A stretch of DNA of 64,000 bases from Mycolicibacterium holsaticum DSM 44478 = JCM 12374. GTDB taxonomy: Bacteria > Actinomycetota > Actinomycetes > Mycobacteriales > Mycobacteriaceae. Under the pieces are notes generated by a model that was given only the letters and a program-made list of their open reading frames with translations, was not told where the DNA came from and did not search any database. The stretch is taken from positions 5,270,001 through 5,334,000 of the forward strand of contig NZ_CP080998.1 in assembly GCF_019645835.1 (NCBI RefSeq), in the 5' to 3' direction. The number at the start of each line of letters is the position of its first letter. Within the stretch, counting starts at the first letter, position 1. Shown piece after piece: positions 42,047 through 50,454 of the stretch. A program made the position numbers and the translations under genes.

Positions 42047-43522
42047 ATGACACAGAGCACCGCGTTCAGGACCGACTGGGACAAGCTTTTCATCGGTGGC
42101 AAGTGGGTCGAACCCGCGTCCTCGGAGGTCATCGAAGTTCACTCGCCCGCCACCGGTGAGCTGGTCGGCAAGGTGCCGATGGCGGTGGAGGCCGACGTCA
42201 ACGCCGCCTGCGCCGCCGCCCGCAAGGCGTTCGACGAGGGTCCGTGGCCGCACAAGTCGCCCGAGGAGCGGGCCGCGGTGCTGGGCGCCGCGGTCAAGCT
42301 GATGGAGGAGCGCGGCGACGAGCTGAAGTTCCTGCTGGCCGCCGAGACCGGACAGCCGCAGACGATCGTCGACATGATGCAGTACGGCGCCGCGATGTCG
42401 GCGTTCCAGTACTACGCGGGCGCAGCCGACAAGTTCCACTGGAAAGAGATCCGCGACGGCGTCTACGGGCAGACGCTGGTGGTGCGTGAGCCGATCGGTG
42501 TCGTCGGCGCCGTCACCGCATGGAACGTCCCGTTCTTCCTGGCCGCCAACAAGCTCGGCCCGGCGCTGCTGGCCGGCTGCACCGTGGTGCTCAAGCCCGC
42601 CGCCGAGACCCCGCTGTCGGTGTTCGCGATGGCGGAGATGTTCGCCGAGGCGGGGCTGCCCGAGGGTGTGCTGTCGATCGTGCCGGGCGGTCCGGAGACC
42701 GGCCGCGCGCTGACGGCCAACCCCGAACTGGACAAGTTCACCTTCACCGGCAGCTCCGCGGTCGGCAAGGAGATCGCCAAGATCGCCGCCGAGAAGCTCA
42801 AGCCGTGCACGCTCGAGTTGGGCGGCAAGTCGGCCGCGATCATCCTCGAGGACGCCGACCTCGACGCGACGCTGCCGATGCTCGGGTTCTCGGGTGTGAT
42901 GAACAGCGGTCAGGCGTGCGTCGCGCAGACCCGCATCCTGGCGCCCCGGTCACGGTACGACGAAGTCGTCGAGAAGGTCGCCAACTTCGTCTCCGCGATG
43001 CCGGTCGGGTTGCCCGACGATCCCAACGCGGCGATCGGGCCGCTGATCTCGGAAAAGCAGCGGGAGCGGGTCGAGGGCTACATCAAGAAGGGCGTCGAGG
43101 AGGGTGCGCGCATCGTCACCGGCGGTGGCCGCCCCGAGGGCCTGGACAACGGCTGGTTCGTCGAGCCGACGGTGTTCGCCGACGTGGACAACTCGATGAC
43201 GATCGCCCAGGAGGAGATCTTCGGACCGGTGCTGGCGGTGATCCCCTACGACACCGAAGAGGACGCCGTGCGCATCGCCAACGATTCGGTGTACGGCCTG
43301 GCGGGCAGCGTGTGGACCACCGACAACAAGAAGGCGCTCGAGATCGCCTCGAAGATCCGCACCGGTACCTACGCGGTGAACATGTACGCCTTCGATCCCG
43401 GCGCTCCGTTCGGCGGATACAAGAACTCCGGCGTCGGACGCGAGAACGGGCCGGAAGGCATCGAGGCATACGTCGAGCCCAAGAGCGTGCTGCTGCCGTT
43501 CGGCTACACCCCGGAGGACTGA
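42047..43522 (+). CDS. NAD(P)-dependent aldehyde dehydrogenase (Rv0223c-like)
   Basis: The 491-aa aldehyde dehydrogenase has the general base in LELGGKSAAIIL and the catalytic cysteine in MNSGQACVAQTR, with WNVPFFLAANKLGPALLAGC and TFTGSSAVGKEI (the NAD-binding GxxxxG) in the expected order. It oxidises an aldehyde to the acid; the preferred substrate cannot be read from sequence. The start is ATG at 42047, 14 nt after the methyltransferase stop. The 3' flank (43523-43655) holds no gene before the TetR promoter. Confidence 0.9.
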   Translation: MTQSTAFRTDWDKLFIGGKWVEPASSEVIEVHSPATGELVGKVPMAVEADVNAACAAARKAFDEGPWPHKSPEERAAVLGAAVKLMEERGDELKFLLAAETGQPQTIVDMMQYGAAMSAFQYYAGAADKFHWKEIRDGVYGQTLVVREPIGVVGAVTAWNVPFFLAANKLGPALLAGCTVVLKPAAETPLSVFAMAEMFAEAGLPEGVLSIVPGGPETGRALTANPELDKFTFTGSSAVGKEIAKIAAEKLKPCTLELGGKSAAIILEDADLDATLPMLGFSGVMNSGQACVAQTRILAPRSRYDEVVEKVANFVSAMPVGLPDDPNAAIGPLISEKQRERVEGYIKKGVEEGARIVTGGGRPEGLDNGWFVEPTVFADVDNSMTIAQEEIFGPVLAVIPYDTEEDAVRIANDSVYGLAGSVWTTDNKKALEIASKIRTGTYAVNMYAFDPGAPFGGYKNSGVGRENGPEGIEAYVEPKSVLLPFGYTPED

Positions 43523-43655
43523 CCTCCCCGCGACGTACGCCGGTGACCTGCTGCCATTTCTATGACGTCTCCCATAATCCGGCGTTGTGCGTGGCGGCCC
43601 TCCGAGCTTTGAAGAGCGCATTTCCTGGGAATTGATGTGACCGGGAATACATAAA

Positions 43656-43684
43656 TTGCACTTATGTGTTGTGCATTTTATGCT
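43656..43684 (+). promoter_or_regulatory. Promoter with embedded inverted repeat upstream of small ORF and TetR
   Basis: TTGCAC (43656-43661) and TATGCT (43679-43684) have an exact 17-nt spacing. Between them lies TGCAC-N9-GTGCA (43657-43675), an inverted repeat overlapping the -35 box, which fits an autorepressor site for the TetR encoded downstream. Confidence 0.5.
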
Positions 43685-43710
43685 GCTCGTCATACTAAGG
43701 GAGGCGCTCG

Positions 43711-43848
43711 ATGTGGATCGTTGAGGTCAACTTCGCCGGCCGTCGGTTCACACGTCGTGTGCCTGATCGCCGTCGATCGATCTTTGGATTGGGCGCCCGC
43801 GGCTTCGGTTGGCGTCCGTCGCAGACGCGGCAGACGCGCGCGGCCTGA
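43711..43848 (+). CDS. Putative 45-aa small basic protein or leader peptide
   Basis: ATG at 43711 is preceded by AAGGGAGG (43697-43704) with a 6-nt spacer, a strong ribosome site, and lies just downstream of a well-formed promoter. The product begins MWIVEVNFAGRRFTRRVPDR and is very basic (about ten Arg), with no known family. It ends 8 nt before the ribosome site of the TetR frame. This suggests translational coupling or a leader-peptide role. It may instead simply be a leader without protein function. Confidence 0.42.
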   Translation: MWIVEVNFAGRRFTRRVPDRRRSIFGLGARGFGWRPSQTRQTRAA

Positions 43849-43920
43849 CCGCACTGGAGGTTACTGCTGTCTGCCACCCCGCCCAAGAACCGGAACAAGC
43901 GCGGTTCGACGCGGACCAAC

Positions 43921-44493
43921 ATGCTGATCAGCGCCGCCGAGATGCTGCGCGAGCGCGGGGTCGCCGGTGTCACGATCGACGAAGTGCTGGCCCGCAGCGG
44001 TGCGCCCCGGGGTTCGGTCTACTACCACTTCCCCGGGGGGCGTAACCAGATCCTGACCGAGGCGCTGCAGTACGCCGGGGATGTGATCACCGAGGTGATG
44101 GACGAAGCCGCCGGCCACGGCGGGATGTATTTGGTGCGCCAGTCCGTCGAGTTCTGGGAGCAACTGCTCGTCAACAGCGAGTTCACCGCGGGCTGCCCGG
44201 TTGTCGCCGCGACGATCGGGGCTGCCGACGACGAACCTGCGCTGACCTCGGTTGCCGGCGGCATCTTCGGCCACTGGCGCGATGCGCTGACCCGGGCGTT
44301 CGTTTCCGACGGGTTCGACGAGTCCGAGTCCGCCTCGCTGGCGATCATGTGCATCGCGTCGCTGGAGGGTGCGGTGGTGCTGTGTCGGTCCACCCGCAGC
44401 GTCGATCCTTTGCAAGACGTCGCTCAGCAGGTCGAATTCCTGATCAGGTCAAGGGAATTCATCCGCCGTCACGGCGTGCCGGACCACCGCTAG
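43921..44493 (+). CDS. TetR-family regulator (LmrA/YxaF-like)
   Basis: From ATG 43921 the protein is 190 aa; its helix-turn-helix VTIDEVLARSGAPRGSVYYH and PGGRNQILTEALQYAGDVI match the LmrA/YxaF branch, repressors of exporter or detoxification genes. The first DNA-binding helix begins right at this ATG, which is unusually tight. The frame extends upstream as LSATPPKNRNKRGSTRTN, a normal TetR N-arm, from CTG 43867 with GGAGG (43856-43860) six bases before it. A CTG start giving 208 aa is therefore plausible. It may control itself through the repeat at 43657-43675. It converges with the DHFR-like gene, with stops overlapping by 4 nt. Confidence 0.83.
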   Translation: MLISAAEMLRERGVAGVTIDEVLARSGAPRGSVYYHFPGGRNQILTEALQYAGDVITEVMDEAAGHGGMYLVRQSVEFWEQLLVNSEFTAGCPVVAATIGAADDEPALTSVAGGIFGHWRDALTRAFVSDGFDESESASLAIMCIASLEGAVVLCRSTRSVDPLQDVAQQVEFLIRSREFIRRHGVPDHR

Positions 44494-45011
44494 GCCTTAC
44501 GCCATCGCGCGCAGACGAACTCCCCGTTGACTGCGGACTCCGTCAGCACCCATTCCGATCGGATCGGCAACACGCGCGAACCGGCGCCGAGCGAGCACGG
44601 GGCGTAGCTGACCACCATCTCGTCAACCAGACCCGCCGCGACGAACTGCGCGGCGACGTCCCCACCGCCGACCACCCAGACGTCCTTGCCCTCCGCGGCG
44701 GACACCAGCATGGGATGCAACTCGGTCACATCGCCGTCGTACGTGTGCACGGGATGCCCGTCGGCGATGATGTGGGGCCTGCTGGTCAGTACCCAGGCCG
44801 GCTGCTCGTACATCCATTGGCCCGGTTGGTTTTTCACAATCCACTCGTAGGTCGCCGATCCCATCACGATCGCGCCGACGGACCCGATGAACGTCTCGTA
44901 GCCGAACGGCCCGACCTGGTCGATGTCACGCGACGTCAACCAGTCCAGGCTGTCGGCGTCATCGACGATGTAGCCGTCGAGGCTGGACGCGGTGTAGTAC
45001 ACGGTCACCAT
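44490..45011 (-). CDS. Dihydrofolate reductase-family protein (RibD C-terminal-like)
   Basis: The 173-aa protein follows the RibD_C/DHFR-like fold: VTVYYTASSLDGYIVDD, GAIVMGSATYEWIV and VWVVGGGDVAAQFVAAGLVD, where the GGG loop binds NADPH. Members reduce varied substrates; it is not the housekeeping DHFR. The start is ATG at 45011. The AraC-DinB gene ends 1 nt upstream, so the two form an operon, and this reductase may act on whatever the fused protein senses. Confidence 0.82.
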   Translation of the reverse strand: MVTVYYTASSLDGYIVDDADSLDWLTSRDIDQVGPFGYETFIGSVGAIVMGSATYEWIVKNQPGQWMYEQPAWVLTSRPHIIADGHPVHTYDGDVTELHPMLVSAAEGKDVWVVGGGDVAAQFVAAGLVDEMVVSYAPCSLGAGSRVLPIRSEWVLTESAVNGEFVCARWRKA

Positions 45012-45012
45012 G

Positions 45013-45930
45013 TCAGCTGCTCCTCATCCATTCGAGCGGATCGCCGTGGCCGGTGCGCACGCCTTGGCGAGCCAGCATCGCGCGTGCGAGTTGGCGGCGG
45101 TGCGCGGAATAGGTCAACACATGGGCCACGATGCCGTAGAGCTGGAAGGATTCCGGCGGGTCGCACAGCGCGTCGATGATGGTGTCGCGCAGCCTGCCTT
45201 CCGTGGTGTATTCGGAAACCATTGCAGTCCAACGCTTGCCAATACCATCGTGGTGGACCGCCAACTGTGCCGGTGTGGTCGATTCGGGTCGCGTCACCGT
45301 GCGGTCCGGGAAGTCACGGCCCTCGATCGTGGCCAGCCACACCTGTTTGGTCCACACGATGGCGCCGAGCACCGCGCCGATGCTTGGCTCCGGGCCGTCC
45401 CATTCCAGAACCACCTGTGCCGGCGAAATCGGTTCGCACCATTGGTCGTTGGACAGTTGAGCGGCCTGGTCGATCAGATACGACGTATCGGCGACGTCGT
45501 GGGCGACCATCAGCTGAGAAATATCGGGCTCCGTGGTGTCACCGTCGCTGTCCAGCCACAGCGACTGGGGCGGATGGAAGTGCAGGCCGTTGGGCGCCGG
45601 AACGCGAAACGGCAGTTCGGCGGCCCGCGACGGCGGCACCCCGAAGGTGCGCCGAAAGGCGCGCGAGAACACCTCGGCCGACGACCACCCTTCGTCGGTG
45701 GCGACGGCCGAGACGCTTTCGCCGCGGTGCAACCGCCACGCCGCCCGCTCGAGCATGATGCGCCGCCGCAGCGCGGCCGGCGACTCCCCCGTCAGCCGGC
45801 GCACCTCACGGGAGAAGTGGAATTCGGAGGCGTAGCTGCTGCGCGCCATGTGGCCGACGGCGGTGTTGTCGGCGTCGACGACCGCGTCGAGCAGTTCGCG
45901 GAGCCGGTCCCGGCGTGATCCGTCGCTCAC
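45013..45930 (-). CDS. AraC-type regulator fused to a DinB-like domain
   Basis: The 305-aa protein has an N-terminal AraC DNA-binding domain (about 5-105): EFHFSREVRRLTGESPAALR then AATDEGWSSAEVFSRAFRRT, the two helix-turn-helix units. The C-terminal domain (about 135-300) has the DinB/MSMEG_5817-like four-helix pattern with conserved histidines (VAHDVADTSYLIDQ, GIVAHVLTYSAHRRQL). DinB folds often bind metal and act in thiol-dependent transfer. The start is GTG at 45930. Its stop is 1 nt before the DHFR-like ATG. It is probably a sensor-regulator of that operon. Confidence 0.85.
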   Translation of the reverse strand: MSDGSRRDRLRELLDAVVDADNTAVGHMARSSYASEFHFSREVRRLTGESPAALRRRIMLERAAWRLHRGESVSAVATDEGWSSAEVFSRAFRRTFGVPPSRAAELPFRVPAPNGLHFHPPQSLWLDSDGDTTEPDISQLMVAHDVADTSYLIDQAAQLSNDQWCEPISPAQVVLEWDGPEPSIGAVLGAIVWTKQVWLATIEGRDFPDRTVTRPESTTPAQLAVHHDGIGKRWTAMVSEYTTEGRLRDTIIDALCDPPESFQLYGIVAHVLTYSAHRRQLARAMLARQGVRTGHGDPLEWMRSS

Positions 45931-45996
45931 GTTGATCGAGTATGGTCGCGCGCCGGCGGCATGGACATGACAATTCCTGCTCTGCCCTCCCGCCGC

Positions 45997-46833
45997 TCAG
46001 GCGTCGAGTACCTCGTTGACGCGCGCCTCGACGTCACCCAGCCCTGTCAGGTCGATACCGAAGCGATCGGTCAACGCGGTCAGCACGTCGGACGCATCCT
46101 CGAAGCTAACCCGTTCTGTGCCGCCTGCGCTGTGGATGGCGAGGTTGCGGCCACGCAGGTTCCAGCGTGCGTCGTCGGTCACCAACGCGGCGGACAGGCC
46201 GGTAACGAACTTGGACTCGGGATGTGTTGAGACGTACCAGCTTGCGACCTCCCGGTCGATGCGCGGCTGCGGCTGAATGCCGAACATGTAGAGCGGTTGC
46301 CACTGGTCGCGGACCCGCGCATCGAGAAGGTAGCCGTCTTCGTGTTCGCGCAGGCGGTAGGGCTCAAGGCGGGTCTGCTGGGTTGGGCCGGCTTCCAGCC
46401 GGATCGGCGAGGGCAGCGTCTGACCGCCGAAGCCGACGTCGACGAGCCAACGGCCGTCGTCGCCGGGCACAGTCACCGACAGCGCCTCGTGCGTTTGCGC
46501 GGGCAACTCGTCGGAGTCGCACATCCACACCACCCGGCCACCGAGCCGGTCCACCCCGTACCCGAGTTCCGCGAGCACGTAGCCCATCAAGCCGTTCTGC
46601 TCGAAGCAGTAGCCGCCCCGGCGGCGCTGAACGAGCTTGGCGGTGAGGGCTGCTGCGCTCAAATCGGCGACCGGCACCCCCGTCAGCGGATCGAGGTTTT
46701 CGAACGGGATGGCTCGGAGGTGCGCGGCGACCAGCCCGTGCAGTGTGTCGACGGTCGCTGCGGTTGAGCCGGTGTAGCTGATCCGGTCGAAGTAGGCAGC
46801 CAGGTCGAGCCCGGGGATTACATCGGCAGTCAT
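45997..46833 (-). CDS. nat: Arylamine N-acetyltransferase
   Basis: The 278-aa protein carries the NAT catalytic triad: Cys in RRRGGYCFEQNGL, His in PAQTHEALSV and Asp in WLVDVGFGGQ. IPFENLDPLTGVPV and NGLMGYVLAELGY are typical of mycobacterial NAT. It transfers acetyl (or propionyl) from CoA to arylamines and hydrazines, including isoniazid, and in M. tuberculosis lies in a sterol-catabolic operon; here it stands alone. The start is ATG at 46833 with GGAGG nine bases upstream; a TTG at 46854 would overlap that ribosome site. Confidence 0.93.
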   Translation of the reverse strand: MTADVIPGLDLAAYFDRISYTGSTAATVDTLHGLVAAHLRAIPFENLDPLTGVPVADLSAAALTAKLVQRRRGGYCFEQNGLMGYVLAELGYGVDRLGGRVVWMCDSDELPAQTHEALSVTVPGDDGRWLVDVGFGGQTLPSPIRLEAGPTQQTRLEPYRLREHEDGYLLDARVRDQWQPLYMFGIQPQPRIDREVASWYVSTHPESKFVTGLSAALVTDDARWNLRGRNLAIHSAGGTERVSFEDASDVLTALTDRFGIDLTGLGDVEARVNEVLDA

Positions 46834-46895
46834 GACCACATCCTCCGGGCTCAACCACAGTTGAGGTCAATTTTTGTCGTGGGCCTCTGGCAGTA

Positions 46896-46911
46896 TCGAA
46901 CGTATGTTCGC
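46896..46911 (+). promoter_or_regulatory. SOS box (LexA operator) overlapping the HNH gene start
   Basis: TCGAACGTATGTTCGC matches the mycobacterial LexA consensus TCGAAC-N4-GTTCGA at 11 of 12 fixed positions. It covers the ATG of the DUF222-HNH gene at 46904. LexA bound here would block both transcription and, in a leaderless transcript, the first codon. 13E12-repeat genes of M. tuberculosis are known to carry SOS boxes. Confidence 0.72.
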
Positions 46912-48375
46912 CTCGGAGTTTCGGTCGGCCGATGAGGCCGCGCTGGTCGCCGAGATTCAAGCGTGCACGCGTGCTGAGGCGGTGACGGCGGCGCGACGGT
47001 TCGCCGCGATCGGGGAGCTGGCCGCGCGCGCCGACGCGCCCGGGCTTGATGAGCGCCAGCAGTGGGCGGTGGATCTGTGGGCGTGTGCGGCCGCGGAGGT
47101 GGCCGCGGCGATGGGTATCAGCCAGCGCAAAGCCTCCGGGCAGATGAGGATCGCGTTGGCGCCGCGCGAGCGCCTGCCCAAGCTGGCCGCCCGGTTCAGT
47201 GCCGGTGAGATCAGCGCCAAGCTGGTCTCAGCGATCACCTGGCGCACCCACCTGGTGATCGATGCCGAGCTGATGGCGCGCATCGATGAAGCGGTCGCCG
47301 AACGCGCCGTGGCCTGGGGGCGTTGTCAGAGAAACGCCTGGAGTTGGCCATCGACGCGATCGTGGAAACCCACGACCCCGGTGCCCGGCGGCGCTTTCAT
47401 GACGCCGAACATGGCTGTGATGTGCGGCTGGGCAAGCCCGATGACGACACCGGCACCGCGTCGTTGTGGGGGCGGTTATCGGCCGTCGATGCCGAACTGC
47501 TCGACAAGCGCATCGCCGAGATGATCGCAGGGGTGTGTGAGGGCGATCCGCGCACCGAAGGCCAACGCGGCGCTGCGGCCCTGGGGGCGATGGCGGCCGG
47601 GGCTGATCGGCTGGCCTGCCACTGCGGGGGCGCGCAGTGCCCGCGGGCCGGGGCGGCTGACCCCCGCGCAGCGGCCTTCGTCATCCACGCCATCACCGAC
47701 ACCACCCCCACCCCGACGAAGGCCAAGGCCACTTTGTCGCGCCCCACCAACACCAACGCCGAATCATCGGCGCCCAAGCCCGACGCGCAACCGCCGATGG
47801 CGTTGATCGTCGGGGGCGGGGTGATTCCGCCGGCGTTGTTGGCTGAGTTGATCGACAACGGGGCCACCGTGGGCCCGGTGTATCGGCCCTACGGCGTCGC
47901 CGATCCGGGCTATCGGCCTTCGCGGGCCTGTGAGCGCTTCGTGCACATGCGCGATATGACGTGTCGGTTCCCCGGCTGCGACCGCCCCGCCCGAAACTGC
48001 GACATCGACCACACCACGCCCTACCCCGGCGGGCCCACCCATCCGTCAAACAACAAGTGCCTGTGTCGTTTTCATCATTTGCTGAAAACTTTTTGCGGCT
48101 GGCGCGACGAGCAGTATCCCGACGGCACCGTCGTGTGGACGGCCCCTAGCGGACACACCTACCGCACCTATCCGTTTAGCCGGGTGCTGTTTCCGAACTG
48201 GGACACCACCACCGCCGACTTACCCCCACGGGCCAACGCACCCCCACCTTCGGCGCAACGCGCCCTGAAGATGCCGCGACGACGCCGCAGCCGCGCCGCC
48301 GACAACCAAGCACGCATCAACGCCGAACGCGAACTCAACAAGGGCGATGCCGCACGCGATATACCGCCGATCTGA
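46904..48375 (+). pseudogene. DUF222-HNH endonuclease-like gene (13E12 type) with a frameshift at a G5 tract
   Basis: The N-terminal DUF222 part (46904 to about 47320, reading QRKASGQMRIALAPRERLPK and AVAERAVAWG) continues in the -1 frame from 47323 (LSEKRLELAIDAIVETHDPG) to the HNH domain. There CRFPGCDRPARNCDIDHTTP, NNKCLCRFHHLLK hold the zinc cysteines and HNH residues. The break is at GGGGG, 47316-47320. A one-base slip there gives AWGALSEKRLEL, the expected family sequence. It is thus either a 1-nt deletion or a slippage site; the two halves are otherwise intact (about 490 aa joined). The start overlaps an SOS box. The second half could start alone at TTG 47323. Confidence 0.82.
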
Positions 48376-48396
48376 CACCGACGCGGCCGTCAGCGT

Positions 48397-48720
48397 CTAC
48401 GGCTTGCCGCGCGATGGGGTCTGCGAGGCCACCCCGTGCCGCAGCGGAGTTCCGGGCTCGGCCGCGGTCGACTCCTGCACCGGTGAGCCGCCCGCCGTTC
48501 CGCTGACACCCGGCGCCTTGTCCGGGTCACCGGCGGACGGCTCGGCGCCGTGGGTCAGCTCCCGCAGCCGCGCGTGCAGAACGTCGAGCACCGGGATGCG
48601 GTTGCCGTGCTCGGTTTCGTGCTCGAACAGCGTGCGCAGTTGCGGCTCGTCCAGCGCGCGGATGCGGTGGCGCAACTCGGTGATGGGTAGTTGGTCGTAG
48701 TCCGTCAGCGGGAGGTCCAT
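48397..48720 (-). CDS. DUF8129 small protein (lipid-droplet-associated-type)
   Basis: The 107-aa protein begins MDLPLTDYDQLPITELRHRI and continues RALDEPQLRTLFEHETEHGN. This is the short helical domain found in actinobacterial proteins annotated as lipid-droplet-associated. The C-terminal half (GAEPSAGDPDKAPGVSG) is disordered. The start is ATG at 48720. It is encoded just downstream of echA1 on the same strand (37 bp), so they may be cotranscribed. The biochemical role is not established. Confidence 0.72.
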   Translation of the reverse strand: MDLPLTDYDQLPITELRHRIRALDEPQLRTLFEHETEHGNRIPVLDVLHARLRELTHGAEPSAGDPDKAPGVSGTAGGSPVQESTAAEPGTPLRHGVASQTPSRGKP

Positions 48721-48757
48721 ACCCGACGGTTGCCCGCCGCGGCGCGACGGAAAACCG

Positions 48758-49540
48758 TCAGGTGCCGGTCCAGTTCGGCGCGCGCTTCTCGGCGAAGGCG
48801 ATCGCACCCTCTTTGGCGTCGTTCGACCCGAAGACGGGCCCGAGGATCTTCATCTGCTTGCGCCACATCTCGTCGGGGCTCCAGTTGCGCGACTCGACGA
48901 TGATCCGCTTGGTGGCCGCCACGGCCAAGGGTCCGTTCGCGGTGATCTTCTCGGCCAGCGCGATCGCCGCCTCCAGCGCCTGCCCCGGTTCGGCCAGCGC
49001 GTTGACCAATCCGAGTTCGTGCGCGCGCACCGCGGGCAGGTTCTCCCCCGTCAGCGCGAGTTCCATGGCGATCGCGTACGGAATGCGCTGCGGCAACCGC
49101 AACAGCCCGCCGCCGCCGGCGACCAGCCCCCGCTTGACCTCCGGAATGCCGAACGCCGACTCCTTCGACGCCACGATGAGGTCCGTGGCCAGCGCCAACT
49201 CGGTGCCGCCTGCCAGGGCGAAACCTTCCACCGCCGCGATCAGCGGTTTGACCGGCGGCCGCTCAGTGAAACCCAGCCCGCGGCCCTGAATCGCGACGTT
49301 CTCGCCGCGGGCGAAGGCCTTGAGGTCCATTCCGGCGCAGAACGAGCCGCCCGCGCCGGTCAGCACCGCGACCGACAAGCCCTTGTCGAGGTCGAGGCGG
49401 TCCATCGCGTCGGCCAGGCCGCGGCTGACATCGGCGTTCACCGCGTTCTTCGCCTCGGGGCGGTTGATCGTGATAATCAGGATCCGGTCCCGCTGCTCGA
49501 CCAGTACTGCTTCTTTGGTTCCACTGGTTTCGTCGCTCAC
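48758..49540 (-). CDS. echA1: Enoyl-CoA hydratase/isomerase EchA1
   Basis: From GTG 49540 (MSDETSGTKEAVLVEQRDRI) the protein is 260 aa. It is a crotonase with the oxyanion-hole strands GGSFCAGMDLKAFARG and FALAGGTELALATDL. The place of the usual first catalytic glutamate is taken within AFGIPEVKRGLVAGGG, as in EchA1 (Rv0222). It should hydrate or isomerise 2-enoyl-CoA. An alternative ATG at 49573 adds MSSPAAATITR; the alignment of EAVLVEQ with the homolog favours the shorter form, without strong ribosome-site support for either. It is divergent from the KstR-linked acyltransferase operon and may share its control. Confidence 0.87.
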   Translation of the reverse strand: MSDETSGTKEAVLVEQRDRILIITINRPEAKNAVNADVSRGLADAMDRLDLDKGLSVAVLTGAGGSFCAGMDLKAFARGENVAIQGRGLGFTERPPVKPLIAAVEGFALAGGTELALATDLIVASKESAFGIPEVKRGLVAGGGGLLRLPQRIPYAIAMELALTGENLPAVRAHELGLVNALAEPGQALEAAIALAEKITANGPLAVAATKRIIVESRNWSPDEMWRKQMKILGPVFGSNDAKEGAIAFAEKRAPNWTGT

Positions 49541-49602
49541 GCGGGTGATCGTAGCGGCCGCCGGACTCGACATTTAGGCGCACCGCGGCGGCCAAGCTAA
49601 AC

Positions 49603-49616
49603 TAGAACACGTTCCA
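49603..49616. promoter_or_regulatory. KstR-type operator
   Basis: TAGAACACGTTCCA fits the KstR consensus TnnAACnnGTTnnA at every fixed position, and the palindrome extends outwards (ACTAGAAC...GTTCCAGT, 49601-49618). It lies 22 nt before the acyltransferase ATG and 63 nt before the echA1 start. KstR is the TetR repressor of mycobacterial sterol catabolism, relieved by a cholesterol-derived CoA ester. Confidence 0.7.
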
Positions 49617-49637
49617 GTTTCCATCGAAGGGGGCCGC

Positions 49638-50447
49638 ATGGCCGCGACCGAGACCAAGCCGTCTGAGCTCGCCAAATGGGACCCCGGGTTGACCGAACGG
49701 GTCATGGGCCTGACCCGTCCCTTTCTCAAGCGCTACTTCCGCTCGCAGGTGCGTGGCCTCGACAACATCCCCGGCGGGGGCGCGCTGCTGGTCAGCAACC
49801 ACTCCGGCGGCCTGTTCCCGATGGACGTGCCGATCCTGGCGGCCGACTTCTACGGCCAGCACGGCTACCACCGGCCGCTGTACACGCTGAGCCACGACAT
49901 GTTGATGACGGGGCCGACGGGCGATTTCTTCCGGCGGATCGGGTTCATCAGCGCCAACCGGGAAAACGCCGATGAGGCACTGCGTTCGGGTGGCCTGGTC
50001 GTGGTGTTCCCCGGCGGTGACTACGACGTGTATCGGCCGACGTTGTCGGAGAACGTCATCGACTTCGGCGGCCGCACCGGCTACGTGAAGGCGGCGCTGA
50101 ACGCGGGCGTGCCGATCGTGCCGACGGTGGGCATCGGCGGCCAGCAGACGCAGATCTTTCTGTCCCGGGGCACGTGGCTGGCCAAGCGACTCGGCCCGAT
50201 CGCACGCCTGGCCCGCACCAAGATCGTGCCGATTTCGTTCGGCTTCCCGTTCGGGCTGTCGCTGGTGGTGCCGCCCAACATCCCGCTGCCCGCCAAGATC
50301 GTCATGCAGGTGCTGCCACCGATCGACATCGAGGCCGAGTTCGGCCAGGATCCAGACATCGACGAGGTCGACGCCCATGTGCGCCGGGTGATGCAACGGG
50401 CGCTGGACGAACTGGCCGCAGAACGTCGACTTCCGGTGTTGGGCTAG
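49638..50447 (+). CDS. PlsC-like acyltransferase (Rv1428c-like)
   Basis: The 269-aa protein has the HX4D motif in NHSGGLFPMD, the FPGGDYDVYRP motif III and IVPTVGIGGQQTQIF, typical of LPLAT-family acyltransferases acting on glycerophosphate or similar acceptors with acyl-CoA. It resembles the M. tuberculosis gene Rv1428c, which also stands beside fadD12 and lipO. The start is ATG at 49638 with AAGGGGG at 49626-49632. fadD12 follows 7 nt after the stop. A KstR operator precedes it, so the operon is likely sterol- or fatty-acid-responsive. Confidence 0.86.
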   Translation: MAATETKPSELAKWDPGLTERVMGLTRPFLKRYFRSQVRGLDNIPGGGALLVSNHSGGLFPMDVPILAADFYGQHGYHRPLYTLSHDMLMTGPTGDFFRRIGFISANRENADEALRSGGLVVVFPGGDYDVYRPTLSENVIDFGGRTGYVKAALNAGVPIVPTVGIGGQQTQIFLSRGTWLAKRLGPIARLARTKIVPISFGFPFGLSLVVPPNIPLPAKIVMQVLPPIDIEAEFGQDPDIDEVDAHVRRVMQRALDELAAERRLPVLG

Positions 50448-50454
50448 CGCGACG

